Shown: piece by piece, positions 32,648 to 39,949 of the stretch
Layout: every line of letters starts with the position of its first letter
Numbering within the stretch: position 1 is the stretch's first letter
Source of the DNA: a virus
Reading direction: 5' to 3' (one strand)
DNA: 56,181 nt
Virus record (IMG/VR): IMGVR_UViG_3300021420_000040
Coordinates: 1 to 56,181 of that record
Notes under the pieces: model-generated
Seen by the model: the letters and a program-made list of their open reading frames with translations, nothing else
Told to the model about the DNA's origin: nothing
The model's database searches: none
Made by a program: the position numbers and the translations under genes

Positions 32648-33103
32648 TTACGGTACTTTCAACATCTCAATATCCATCGTCGCGGCCGGCGAAGTTCCAC
32701 CAAGCGTTGTAATCACTGAAATTGACGTTGCCCCAGTCGTGGAAAGCGTTCCCGTCGATCCTCCGCCAGCCACCGTCGTGTCGATCAGAAATGGCAGCAC
32801 CACATCGAGAAAAGCCGTCGAGGAAAGCGAAGCCGCGACTCCGGGATGCCAAGAGGCCATCGTTACCGTGTTCGTTCCGTCGCTCGCCGTGATCTTGATG
32901 TCGGTCACTGTCGGCGAAGTGCCGGCCCCGTTGTAAATCTTGATCCTGATCCATCCCACATAAAACGGAAGAATAAAAGTCCCCGTAGCGGGGAGCGAAT
33001 TCGTCTGCGGGTTCGTCCCGGACAGGGCAATCGCATAACTCTGCGGATTCCCGGAAGTCCCGAATCCGAGGCCAATGTCCGTTACGTGGTTTTGGATCGA
33101 CAT
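32648..33103 (-). CDS. Virion β-protein, paralogue A
   Basis: A 151-residue product and the tandem duplicate of the following gene (IKIYNGAGT, DGTNTV, VAGGGSTGTL, TLGGTSPAATMD). The N-terminal thirds differ strongly, so the copies may have taken different binding roles on the capsid. Confidence 0.6.
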   Translation of the reverse strand: MSIQNHVTDIGLGFGTSGNPQSYAIALSGTNPQTNSLPATGTFILPFYVGWIRIKIYNGAGTSPTVTDIKITASDGTNTVTMASWHPGVAASLSSTAFLDVVLPFLIDTTVAGGGSTGTLSTTGATSISVITTLGGTSPAATMDIEMLKVP

Positions 33104-33109
33104 GGGGAG

Positions 33110-33553
33110 TTAGATTCTCTTCAACTCCGACAGTTGATCTCGCAGTTTGTCTCGCTCGGTCAATTCGCCTTCCGCGAAACCGCGCCGTCCTCTTTTGTTT
33201 GTGAATGTGTCCCTGAAAATCAACGCAACTTCCGCCTGCTTTCTTTTCACCAAGAAATATGGCAAGCAGAATCGGAGAACATCTTCGGCAGCCTTGGAGT
33301 GGACTATCCAATTAAAGCAGAGCCGATCTGACAATTTATTGGACTTTGCGCTCTGCTTTCCTATATATCCGCCGAAGTGTTCTTTGAGCCACTGCATCAA
33401 CCCGAGGTCTGTATTGGAAACCACGACTCTCAGGCGATGATAAACAAGCGCACCGTTCCTGCGTCCTTTTTGGCGGCACGCCCGAGTGATGAAAATGCAT
33501 CCCTCTGTGTCAATTAGCGTTGCCAGCCTCGCGATGTCCACTTCGTTGTTCAT
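33110..33553 (-). CDS. LAGLIDADG homing endonuclease
   Basis: A 147-residue product from ATG 33553 (GGAGGGG ribosome site; an in-frame ATG at 33565 lies in a hairpin). A single LAGLIDADG motif (ARLATLIDTEGCIFI, residues 8-22) and the following βαββα pattern (RLRVVVSNTDLGLM) indicate a homodimeric homing enzyme. It lies directly downstream of the capsid gene, the gene that carries the group I intron. Confidence 0.85.
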   Translation of the reverse strand: MNNEVDIARLATLIDTEGCIFITRACRQKGRRNGALVYHRLRVVVSNTDLGLMQWLKEHFGGYIGKQSAKSNKLSDRLCFNWIVHSKAAEDVLRFCLPYFLVKRKQAEVALIFRDTFTNKRGRRGFAEGELTERDKLRDQLSELKRI

Positions 33554-33561
33554 CGTCCCCT

Positions 33562-33588
33562 CCATGCTGGGAGTATATCACAGCATGG
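33562..33588 (-). promoter_or_regulatory. Hairpin between capsid gene and LAGLIDADG gene
   Basis: CCATGCTG and CAGCATGG pair perfectly across an 11-base loop, 11 bases after the capsid stop codon. No T-run follows. It adjoins the ribosome site of the endonuclease gene and covers its upstream ATG, so it may damp translation of the endonuclease. Confidence 0.55.
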
Positions 33589-33598
33589 CTATTTACTA

Positions 33599-34523
33599 CT
33601 ATGTAATATTCGTTATCTTCACGCCCATACGGGGTGACAGATCAGCTAGTTGCCACGTGAGATAAATGTTCGAAACTAATACGCGCTGATTGCTTGGTTT
33701 GACCCAGGGATCGATGACGAAGTAGTCCGCTTCGTGGAAGGTGGGGAAGAGGTATTTCGAGTTCATTATGTAAGCAACGTTCGCCAAGCAGTTGCGATCC
33801 GCCAGCACGATACAGTTGTTAAACAGGAAGTGGTAGCGGAACCCGGCTTGCAGGGCTTCCTTGTCCTGGAGATTGTTCTCGTAGCGCTGGTAGGTAGCGA
33901 AGGCTTGTTTGAAGTTCGCGTATCGGGTATTGTCCATCACCATCAGGTCGGGTTCGTCGTAGCCGAACACTGTAGACCAGTACGCTGTGTCGGCGTTGGC
34001 TGCGGTCAAGTTTGCCGAGCCTCCGGAGACGTTGGCCTGCGGTTGCCAGAAGGTGTTGCCGGCGGTCGAGCGGTTGATGCCGGCGATGGTGTTGGTGGTT
34101 TGGCCGATCCACTGGTCGATGTTGTCGATGTCGAGCGAAGTGTTCTGCGGAGCCACGCCGTAGAGAGCGCGTGCGAGCTTCTGCATGAACGAGCCGGCAG
34201 CCGTCTGGAATTTCTGCCGAACGATGTCCACGCCGGCATACCCGCCGCGACCGAGAATGATGTCGGTGTAGGGCAGCACGACGGCTTCGTAGTAGAAGCG
34301 CCATTGCTGCTCGGCGGGCTGCACTACATCCTGGAGCGCGGTGTTCAAAAGCTGCGCGCCGTAGTAAGCGCCTCCAGTCGTTTCCTCCGAGAAGAATTCC
34401 GGGTACACGAGAGCGCCGCCGGCCATCTTCTTGCCGCGCCGGACGAGTGCCCACAGAGTAGGACTTGGCAAAAGCACCTGATCGCCTAAAACCGGGGCCA
34501 CGAACTTAGTTACGATAGCTTGG
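33599..34523 (-). CDS. Major capsid protein, exon 2
   Basis: This is the main part of a 327-residue spliced protein. The first C completes a Val codon with the last two bases of exon 1, and the frame then reads QAIVTKFVAPVLGDQVLLPS. Later segments (VVLPYTDIILGRGG, SFMQKLARALYG, TYQRYENNLQDKEALQAG) and position after a scaffold-like gene support capsid identity. A GTG at 34501 would otherwise look like the start, but it has no ribosome site and the frame stays open upstream to a stop inside the intron. Confidence 0.8.
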
Positions 34524-34720
34524 CAGCCTTGTTACCGCTTTCGCGGGAGCGATCATTTCTGTCGCCCTCTCACGGTTCAATTCCCGTGAAGCTCGGACTA
34601 TTGCATCGCTATCTCTAGCGCCCTCTCGCTTAGTCTCTCACGGTCCCTTTTGGGTTCCGCCTCGTTGGCATCTCAGCGTTCGAGTCAATCAGAGAGGGTT
34701 TAGACACCGCCCTTTAGTTA
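34524..34720 (-). ncRNA. Group I self-splicing intron (197 nt) in the capsid gene
   Basis: Exon 1 ends ACACCGT; the internal guide at 34710-34704 reads GCGGTGT and pairs with all seven bases, with the required U-G pair at the splice site. The intron ends in G. Core helices in correct order: P3 CCCTCTC (34698-34692) with GAGAGGG (34627-34621); P7 GACTA (34635-34631) with TAGTC (34600-34596); P8 CGCTA-GAGA-TAGCG (34620-34607); P9 TCACGG/CCGTGA (34589-34570); and CCGC-GAAA-GCGG (34546-34535). AATAGTCC matches the usual S element. No protein is encoded inside. Removal restores one open frame. Confidence 0.92.
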
Positions 34721-34779
34721 ACGGTGTTCACAAGCTGCGCTGGGGGACTGGCTATACCAGTTCCGGTTACGCTTGACAT
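34721..34779 (-). CDS. Major capsid protein, exon 1
   Basis: Exon 1 encodes the first 19 residues (MSSVTGTGIASPPAQLVNT) plus two bases of a Val codon. GAAGGAG lies 8 bases before the ATG. Without splicing, the frame stops two codons into the intron. The capsid N-terminus is thus placed on a separate exon. Confidence 0.85.
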
Positions 34780-34817
34780 TGTTGACGCTCCTTCAACATT
34801 GGCGTATACTTCTCGGC

Positions 34818-35342
34818 ATGACCCCCGAAGAGAAGAAAAAGGCCATGCAAAGATTTTTCGAAGCGCATCCCGATTACCACCGTGATTACTACCGAAAGAA
34901 TCGGGAGGCTTGTAAAGCGAAGCGCCGCAAGTCCTACGCTCGACGCTCCGGAAAAGAACGGTCCTATCAGCAAACCTACTACGCTGAAAATAGGGAGAAA
35001 ATCTTGGAAAAACAAAAGACCAACACAAAGCGCAAAGAGTATTTCAAAAACTACTACCGTGAACTCAAGAAGAGAGTGATAGCCGCGTATGGAGGCAAGT
35101 GTGAATGTTGCTCCATTGATGCGTTCGAATTCCTTACCGTTGACCATATCGAGGGTGGTGGGCATCGAGAAAGAAAATCCAGCAGCACTGGTGCCGGATT
35201 CTACGCCCGACTCGAAAAGTTGGGATTCCCAAAGGAGAAATACAGATTGCTCTGTATGAACTGCAATTTTTCCATCGGGATTTATGGTTACTGTCCTCAT
35301 AAGCTCAATAAGGCGCTCGGCTATAATCCAGTATTTAGTTAG
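34818..35342 (+). CDS. HNH endonuclease beside the capsid intron
   Basis: A 174-residue product on the opposite strand, 38 bases from the capsid start codon. The N-terminal half is very basic and helical (DNA binding). The C-terminal half is an HNH nuclease (CECCSIDAFEFLTVDHIEGGG, read with the later LLCMNCNF and CPH). The loop HRERKSSSTGAGFYARLEKLGFP is typical of free-standing phage HNH enzymes. Position suggests it may cut intron-less capsid genes and so mobilise the intron. ATG 34818 is chosen over earlier starts because translation from 34773 would cross capsid exon 1. Confidence 0.85.
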   Translation: MTPEEKKKAMQRFFEAHPDYHRDYYRKNREACKAKRRKSYARRSGKERSYQQTYYAENREKILEKQKTNTKRKEYFKNYYRELKKRVIAAYGGKCECCSIDAFEFLTVDHIEGGGHRERKSSSTGAGFYARLEKLGFPKEKYRLLCMNCNFSIGIYGYCPHKLNKALGYNPVFS

Positions 35343-36099
35343 TGTTTCCCTCGAAGGCTGCCCGAACGTCGGGATCATTCATCACCACGTCGCTCGTCAA
35401 CTCTTCGATCTTCGAAATCGGGGGCTTCTCGGCATTTTTCTGTGTTCGGAATCGAGCCTGAGAGCCGGGCTTCGCGTTCTGCGCGACCGCCTGTTCCTTC
35501 TGCCACTCTTTCTTCGCCTCTTCGATCTTTTGGTCGGCGTAGGCTTTCATGCGCTCGGGTTCGGTTTCCTTCTCGATGATCTTTTCGAGCGTCGGCAGGT
35601 TGTAGCCATCGACATGCTTCTCCGAGACGGCGCGCTTGGCCAAATCTTCGAACTTCATGGCCTTCCGGATGCTCTCTGGGGCCGCGTTGTACTGGCCGCG
35701 CATGCGTTCGAGGGCATAGATGGCCTGAGCATTGTCGAGAGCCTTCTGTTGGGCTGCGATGGTCTGATTCAGCTTCTCGACCACGGCATTGAACTTGTCG
35801 AGTTCCGAGGCGACCGGCTGATAGAAGGGGTCTTTTCGCCAATCTTCACCGCCGGCGGCGGGTTCCTTGGGTTTCCCCGCTTTTTCCGCCTGTTCCTGAA
35901 GGCTTTGAAGCAAAGTGGCTGCTTGGGCGGCAAGCTTTTCGGCTTCTTGACGCTTCTGGGCAGCAGTCTGTTTTTCGCCTTCTGCCATCCTCGAAAGTGA
36001 CCGCAAATCGGCGAGGGAAAACTTCACGCCCGAGGCGTCGGTGAATTCGGTCGTGTCATTCAGTTGCGCGTTGGCAATAATTTCTTGCAGAGTGGCCAT
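35335..36099 (-). CDS. Probable scaffolding protein
   Basis: A 254-residue, highly charged, mostly helical product directly before the capsid gene, where scaffolds normally lie. Long coiled coils cover residues 40-75 and 95-115. A basic C-terminus with FRTQKNAEKP could bind capsid subunits. There are no Cys. Its end overlaps the convergent HNH gene by 8 bases. Confidence 0.65.
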   Translation of the reverse strand: MATLQEIIANAQLNDTTEFTDASGVKFSLADLRSLSRMAEGEKQTAAQKRQEAEKLAAQAATLLQSLQEQAEKAGKPKEPAAGGEDWRKDPFYQPVASELDKFNAVVEKLNQTIAAQQKALDNAQAIYALERMRGQYNAAPESIRKAMKFEDLAKRAVSEKHVDGYNLPTLEKIIEKETEPERMKAYADQKIEEAKKEWQKEQAVAQNAKPGSQARFRTQKNAEKPPISKIEELTSDVVMNDPDVRAAFEGNTN

Positions 36100-36100
36100 A

Positions 36101-36556
36101 CTAGACTCCTTGTCCTGAAGCCATCACCGGCGATGGAGCACTCACGCTCCCCGGTGGCTGTGGGCGCGGGATGGCCGAAAGTTGAATCGGTCCCCCTGTC
36201 GCCTGGGCCGTAGCCTGAGCAGTCTGGAGTTCCTTGATCGCTGCATCCAGACCTTTAAGCGTTCCAGCAAGAGCGCGAGCAGCACCAGGAATGCGCATAG
36301 AGAGAGAAGCAATGTTGTTCGAAATCGACTGCTTGATCGAATTGATTTCCTTGAGCGCGTAAGCAGGGTCGGCCCCCTGTAACTGTGCCGAAGCATTGCC
36401 CACTTCCGAGTCGGCGGGACCCGCACCAGTAGCTCCGGTGCCTGCTCCGCCTTGCTGCTTGGCCGCAAGCATCGCCATGAGCGCCGGGCCGATGCCGCCA
36501 CTAGCCACGCGAAGGATTCTTTCCGCCGCGAGACGAATTCCCGCGATCAAGCCCAT
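36101..36556 (-). CDS. Head-region hypothetical protein
   Basis: A 151-residue, Ala/Gly/Gln-rich product with a hydrophobic N-terminus (MGLIAGIRLAAERILRVASG) and a Pro-rich C-terminus. It overlaps the previous gene by 56 bases; GTG 36508 is an alternative start. It lies between portal and scaffold, so a head assembly role is likely. Confidence 0.5.
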   Translation of the reverse strand: MGLIAGIRLAAERILRVASGGIGPALMAMLAAKQQGGAGTGATGAGPADSEVGNASAQLQGADPAYALKEINSIKQSISNNIASLSMRIPGAARALAGTLKGLDAAIKELQTAQATAQATGGPIQLSAIPRPQPPGSVSAPSPVMASGQGV

Positions 36557-36695
36557 GAGCCAAGTCCATCGGATCGGGCGGGTCGATTTCGACCGGCGGA
36601 TTGGCCGTATCCGGATCGTTCTTGGTCCGGTTGCCCTCTTCGTCGATGGGGGTAATGAACAGGTCGTACTTTTTGCTTGAAAACTTTTCCGGCAT
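36501..36695 (-). CDS. Small acidic protein
   Basis: A 64-residue product from ATG 36695 after a GGAGGAACG ribosome site. It is Pro/Asp-rich in the middle (DPDTANPPVEIDPPDP) and probably disordered. No family recognised. Confidence 0.55.
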   Translation of the reverse strand: MPEKFSSKKYDLFITPIDEEGNRTKNDPDTANPPVEIDPPDPMDLAHGLDRGNSSRGGKNPSRG

Positions 36696-36771
36696 TTCGT
36701 TCCTCCTAATATGCAGGGATGCGCCGCAAGTCACATCCCCACCAGACCTTCCCAAATTGTCTGCGGCCTAA

Positions 36772-36813
36772 CTACTTGCGCTTTCCGCCGCGGTGATGTT
36801 TACGTCGAGCCAT
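36772..36813 (-). CDS. Tiny basic peptide (13 residues)
   Basis: A frame encoding MARRKHHRGGKRK follows a strong GAAAGGAGA ribosome site with good spacing. Ten of the 13 residues are Arg, Lys or His. It is too short for standard gene finders. It may be a DNA- or RNA-binding peptide, or only a chance frame. Confidence 0.4.
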   Translation of the reverse strand: MARRKHHRGGKRK

Positions 36814-36887
36814 TCTGTGCGTCTCCTTTCTCGCCTACCTCATTCCGAATGCTCGGAAGAGTCGCAAATAGGTAAGCGATTAAAACT

Positions 36888-36944
36888 CTAACGACGGGTT
36901 CCGGTCTTCCGCATCCCGCGCTTCCACGCGCCGCGCTTTTTCAA
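36888..36944 (-). CDS. Tiny basic peptide (18 residues)
   Basis: A TTG overlaps the preceding TGA (TTGA) after a GGGAGGG site. The product is LKKRGAWKRGMRKTGTRR, with ten basic residues. Same character as the peptide at 36772. Low support on its own. Confidence 0.3.
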   Translation of the reverse strand: MKKRGAWKRGMRKTGTRR

Positions 36945-37198
36945 TTGACCCTCCCATCGTCGTAATAATTCTTCGGATTCCGGGCATCTCCGAACTTCTC
37001 GATCATGTTGATGGCTCCCCGAAACGCATACTCAATTACTTCATCTTCATCAGAGGGATTCCGCATTTGGGTTTTGTGAAGCTGGAAAGGAAGGGCGGGA
37101 ACGCCATCTATCGCTACTCGGACGGAACGCCATCCGTTCTCATCCCAGAAAGGATCAAGTTCGAGAAGTTCGAATTTCGTTCGGTGATCCGATTGCAC
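36941..37198 (-). CDS. Small hypothetical protein
   Basis: An 85-residue αβ product (ELLELDPFWDENGWRSVRV then DEVIEYAFRGAINMIEKF). No family recognised. It lies between a small helix-turn-helix gene and the tiny basic frames. Confidence 0.55.
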   Translation of the reverse strand: MQSDHRTKFELLELDPFWDENGWRSVRVAIDGVPALPFQLHKTQMRNPSDEDEVIEYAFRGAINMIEKFGDARNPKNYYDDGRVN

Positions 37199-37213
37199 GC
37201 GGAGAGTTTTGCT

Positions 37214-37396
37214 TTAATCGGTGGGCAACTGCAAGACACCTTCGGCAGCTATACAAATCCAATACCGTCCCTTTTTGTCTTTGTAGGTGGGGATTCCAAA
37301 AGCAGCGAAGGTTCCGTTCTGGCAAAGATGACGGATTGTGATGGGAGAGCGATTAAAAAATCGAGCCGTGTAGGCGACTGATCGCCAAGTGTTCAT
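37214..37396 (-). CDS. Small helix-turn-helix protein (excisionase-like fold)
   Basis: A 60-residue product from ATG 37396 in an ATGA overlap. The sequence WRSVAYTARFFNRSPITIRH and the later GIPTYKDKKGRYWICIA fit a winged helix of the HTH_17/excisionase type. Its place in the head operon suggests a DNA-binding accessory, not an excisionase. Confidence 0.55.
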   Translation of the reverse strand: MNTWRSVAYTARFFNRSPITIRHLCQNGTFAAFGIPTYKDKKGRYWICIAAEGVLQLPTD

Positions 37397-37740
37397 TTCC
37401 TGCCCACTTTTGCCAGTGCTGCAAGCTCCATTTCCTTCTGCACGGCCTCGGCGATCTCTTCCCAATCGGGAATGTCCAAAATCTCAAGAGCGTGAGCCAC
37501 GTCAATCATGCCTACTTTTTTCAGTTCAATAATTTGGGATCGAAGGGCTGATTCCGACATGGGCCGAATGGAACCTTCCGCGAGCCGGATGTCGTAGCGG
37601 TCTGCCGCTTCCGCTGGCTCCCACACTACCTTGTCCGACATATCGGCGCTTTGTTCTTCGGGCTTCTTCTGGTCTTCGTTCGGAGCCGATTGCTTCAGTT
37701 TGTCCATCAACATCCCGAGTGTGCCCTGTGCTCCGCTCAT
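37393..37740 (-). CDS. Probable portal C-terminal domain as a separate gene
   Basis: A 115-residue product starting in the portal stop codon (ATGA). After a polar linker, residues 60-110 (SALRSQIIELKKVGMIDVAH, then LEILDIPDWEEIAEA) resemble the helical C-terminal part of P22-type portals. The portal itself stops at 499 residues. Translational coupling would deliver the two parts together. It may instead be an independent head protein. Confidence 0.5.
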   Translation of the reverse strand: MSGAQGTLGMLMDKLKQSAPNEDQKKPEEQSADMSDKVVWEPAEAADRYDIRLAEGSIRPMSESALRSQIIELKKVGMIDVAHALEILDIPDWEEIAEAVQKEMELAALAKVGRK

Positions 37741-39236
37741 ACGGTGGCCTCACGTACCGCTTTTTTGATCTTCCGGCTGGAATAGAACGTGCGCTTGTTC
37801 GTCTGAAAAGTGGCCATTGTGTAGAACGCCAGTTCCGCTGCACGCTGCACCGAATAGGCGAAAAGCCTTGATTTTAGGCGGGTAATCGACTGTGACTGGC
37901 TCACCGAAGATTCGAATAGATCAGCGGAAATGTTCCCGGCTCCGGGATTTCCCTGCCTCGATTGCGTGAATCCCTGGAGTTCCTTCTGAAGTTGCAGATA
38001 TTGCATCGGAAGCTGGACCATCTGTGCCGGCATCTGCGGGGGATACTTGAATTCAATCGAGTTCTGCGGAGAGTTCGGATCGACCACGATCAATTCTCCC
38101 GGCAGTCCTCCAATTGAATCCGCCGTGATTCCCGAGGCCGCGTTAATGACCACCACCGCGTTGTTCGTCCGGTAGGCATTCTCGAAAGTCTGCGTCATCA
38201 ATCGTTCCGAGGCGTCCTGCAAACTCTTGGTGATCTTCGAAGGGGCCGGTGCCCACACCGTATCGTAGGGAGGAAGCGCCCACACCGGAACTATCGGCCA
38301 CATGAGTTGAAGCGGCACCCAACTGTCGCCGTCTACTAAGATGGTTCCTTCGGCGTCTACAATCATTCTGCCATTCGGGTATTTCGGGAGCATCTTCGGA
38401 ATCGGCATCGAGCGCTTGGCGAATTCGGTTTTTTCGGCATCGGTCGGCTCTCGAAGCGTCGAATCTTTGGCGTAAAGAGTCCGCAATCGGAGGAGTCCAT
38501 CGGCGTTGTACTGCTGCCCTCCGGGAAGTCCCCGGACTGTTACCGACATTGGCCCGGGAGGCATCTCAATTCCGCCGGCGGGAGGGCCTGCCAGAGCCTC
38601 GGCTTTGGCCGTCTTCGGATTGATCTGGTCGGAATGGTCGGGGAAGCGTAACTTGATCTCATCGAGGTACATCTGGTCTTCGATGCAAACCCATGTCCAG
38701 TCATCCGGCCACGGGCTGATCGGATCGACGTAAATTCCCTGCTGTTTACGCGCTCGGAGCCAGGTATTTCCTTCTCCCTGCCGAGCGAGCGGATCGTATC
38801 CGACCTGAAGGAACGAAGTACCGCCGAACTGCGCAAATATCTGCGATTGCAGCAGATAGAAGTTGAATTTCTCCTGCTTCCAATGCTCCTGGAAGGCTTT
38901 CTCGCGCTGCTCGTCTCGGCCATTCTCTTTGTGATTGATGTGGACGCGGATCGAAGCGTCGGTCAGGTCGGTAGCGTCGGAGAGAAGCAAAATCTGAAGC
39001 TGTGGAGCGCGGATTTGCGGACGGAAGGTCGGAGTCTTGCGGGTGCGATCACGTAGATTATAGAAATTAAGGGTGTCTTCGTCGTGATTTGGTCCGTAAA
39101 CCTCTCTTCTCGCATCTTCACTTATGCGAATCAATTCGTCCAGTTGGCGGCTTCTCAGGTCTTTTTCCGAACCGGAATCACCGCTATTCTGCGGGGTTGC
39201 GCCGCCCGAAGTTCGGAACACTGTAAATGGGGGCAT
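37737..39236 (-). CDS. Portal protein
   Basis: A 499-residue product between the terminase and scaffold/capsid genes. Typical portal segments are an N-terminal helical stretch, the mixed domain (FGGTSFLQVGYDPLA, then WPDDWTWVCIEDQMYLDEIK) and a long helical region (ASERLMTQTFENAYRTNNAV, then QLPMQYLQLQKELQGFTQSR). It forms the dodecameric DNA channel at one capsid vertex. The usual C-terminal extension is missing and may be the overlapping gene at 37393. Confidence 0.75.
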   Translation of the reverse strand: MPPFTVFRTSGGATPQNSGDSGSEKDLRSRQLDELIRISEDARREVYGPNHDEDTLNFYNLRDRTRKTPTFRPQIRAPQLQILLLSDATDLTDASIRVHINHKENGRDEQREKAFQEHWKQEKFNFYLLQSQIFAQFGGTSFLQVGYDPLARQGEGNTWLRARKQQGIYVDPISPWPDDWTWVCIEDQMYLDEIKLRFPDHSDQINPKTAKAEALAGPPAGGIEMPPGPMSVTVRGLPGGQQYNADGLLRLRTLYAKDSTLREPTDAEKTEFAKRSMPIPKMLPKYPNGRMIVDAEGTILVDGDSWVPLQLMWPIVPVWALPPYDTVWAPAPSKITKSLQDASERLMTQTFENAYRTNNAVVVINAASGITADSIGGLPGELIVVDPNSPQNSIEFKYPPQMPAQMVQLPMQYLQLQKELQGFTQSRQGNPGAGNISADLFESSVSQSQSITRLKSRLFAYSVQRAAELAFYTMATFQTNKRTFYSSRKIKKAVREATV

Positions 39237-39548
39237 TTATATTTCCGACCTCTTGGCAAATTCAGACGCCTTAAAGACCGCATCGGTTTCGGTAACGCTC
39301 CCTCCAAATTCTTGATAAACATGCGTGTCGGCATCCCAGTTATGCACAGTCACTTTGCGGGGCATGACAAAATAAATGCCAGGGAAATCAATCTTGTGTT
39401 TCTCTCTGGTCTTTTCGCAGTTATAGCACTGGCAGTTGCCTTCATGTACGTAATACGTGATCCCATCCCACAATTTTTTTGTGCAATGCAATTCATAATC
39501 AGAACGCATTTCCTCGATGGTTGGAATCTTGTTAAGATCGTGGATCAT
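39237..39548 (-). CDS. Small hypothetical protein with Cys site
   Basis: A 103-residue product in an ATGA overlap. CQCYNCEK and an upstream His suggest a metal site. The C-terminal part is αβ (VTVHNWDADTHVYQEFGG). Unknown function. Confidence 0.55.
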   Translation of the reverse strand: MIHDLNKIPTIEEMRSDYELHCTKKLWDGITYYVHEGNCQCYNCEKTREKHKIDFPGIYFVMPRKVTVHNWDADTHVYQEFGGSVTETDAVFKASEFAKRSEI

Positions 39549-39949
39549 TGAACCGTTTCCACTTTCTTCGGGACAGCGGCGGTATTCAGAAACTTCTGAA
39601 GCTGTTCAATCGCACTTTCTTGCGTCGATCCGCCTTCATCCTTCAATGACTCCCGAACCTTGAAAATCAAGTCCGCGTAATCCTTCGGAGCCATAAACTC
39701 AGGTGCCAGTACATCTCCTGTACTAGATAGCCCGATAAGAAGTTTTCGATCCGCATGCGCCTCTTTGCTCAGAACGTCCTGGCCGAACTGCTTCCAAATC
39801 TTGCCCCATACTTTCTGGCTGCTTAGGCCGGAGAAGTCGGAGGTACTGTCCGAAACTTCGTCCCCTTCCCGTCGGCCACTTCCCGAGCTAATGCTTGCTT
39901 CCTTTCGAGGGCTTCTTCCAGGTCCGCCAGTTGCTCGTCCGACCGCCAA
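39545..39949 (-). CDS. Hypothetical protein with no clear start codon
   Basis: The convincing part begins near 39851 (SDSTSDFSGLSSQKVWGKIW) and ends FLNTAAVPKKVETVQ, about 100 helical residues. A strong site GAAGGGGACGAA sits at the right distance before a GTT codon, but no ATG, GTG or TTG is nearby. The first upstream candidate is TTG 39949, deep inside the previous gene. Either a rare start codon, a base change or a frameshifted extension of the upstream gene is involved. Confidence 0.55.
   Translation of the reverse strand: MAVGRATGGPGRSPRKEASISSGSGRREGDEVSDSTSDFSGLSSQKVWGKIWKQFGQDVLSKEAHADRKLLIGLSSTGDVLAPEFMAPKDYADLIFKVRESLKDEGGSTQESAIEQLQKFLNTAAVPKKVETVQ

Noticed and set aside
33734-34489. 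251-codon open frame on the plus strand
   Set aside because: It lies wholly antisense to the capsid gene, has no ribosome site, and its Val/Gly/Arg-rich composition is the mirror of the capsid codons.
34501-34501. GTG at 34501 as the start of the capsid gene
   Set aside because: No ribosome site precedes it, the frame is open upstream, and joining to exon 1 by the intron guide gives a better N-terminus.
34570-34589. T-arm-like sequence (GGTTCAATTCC with paired flanks) on the plus strand, suggesting a tRNA
   Set aside because: The rest of a tRNA (acceptor, D and anticodon arms) is absent, and on the minus strand this stem is the P9 helix of the group I intron.
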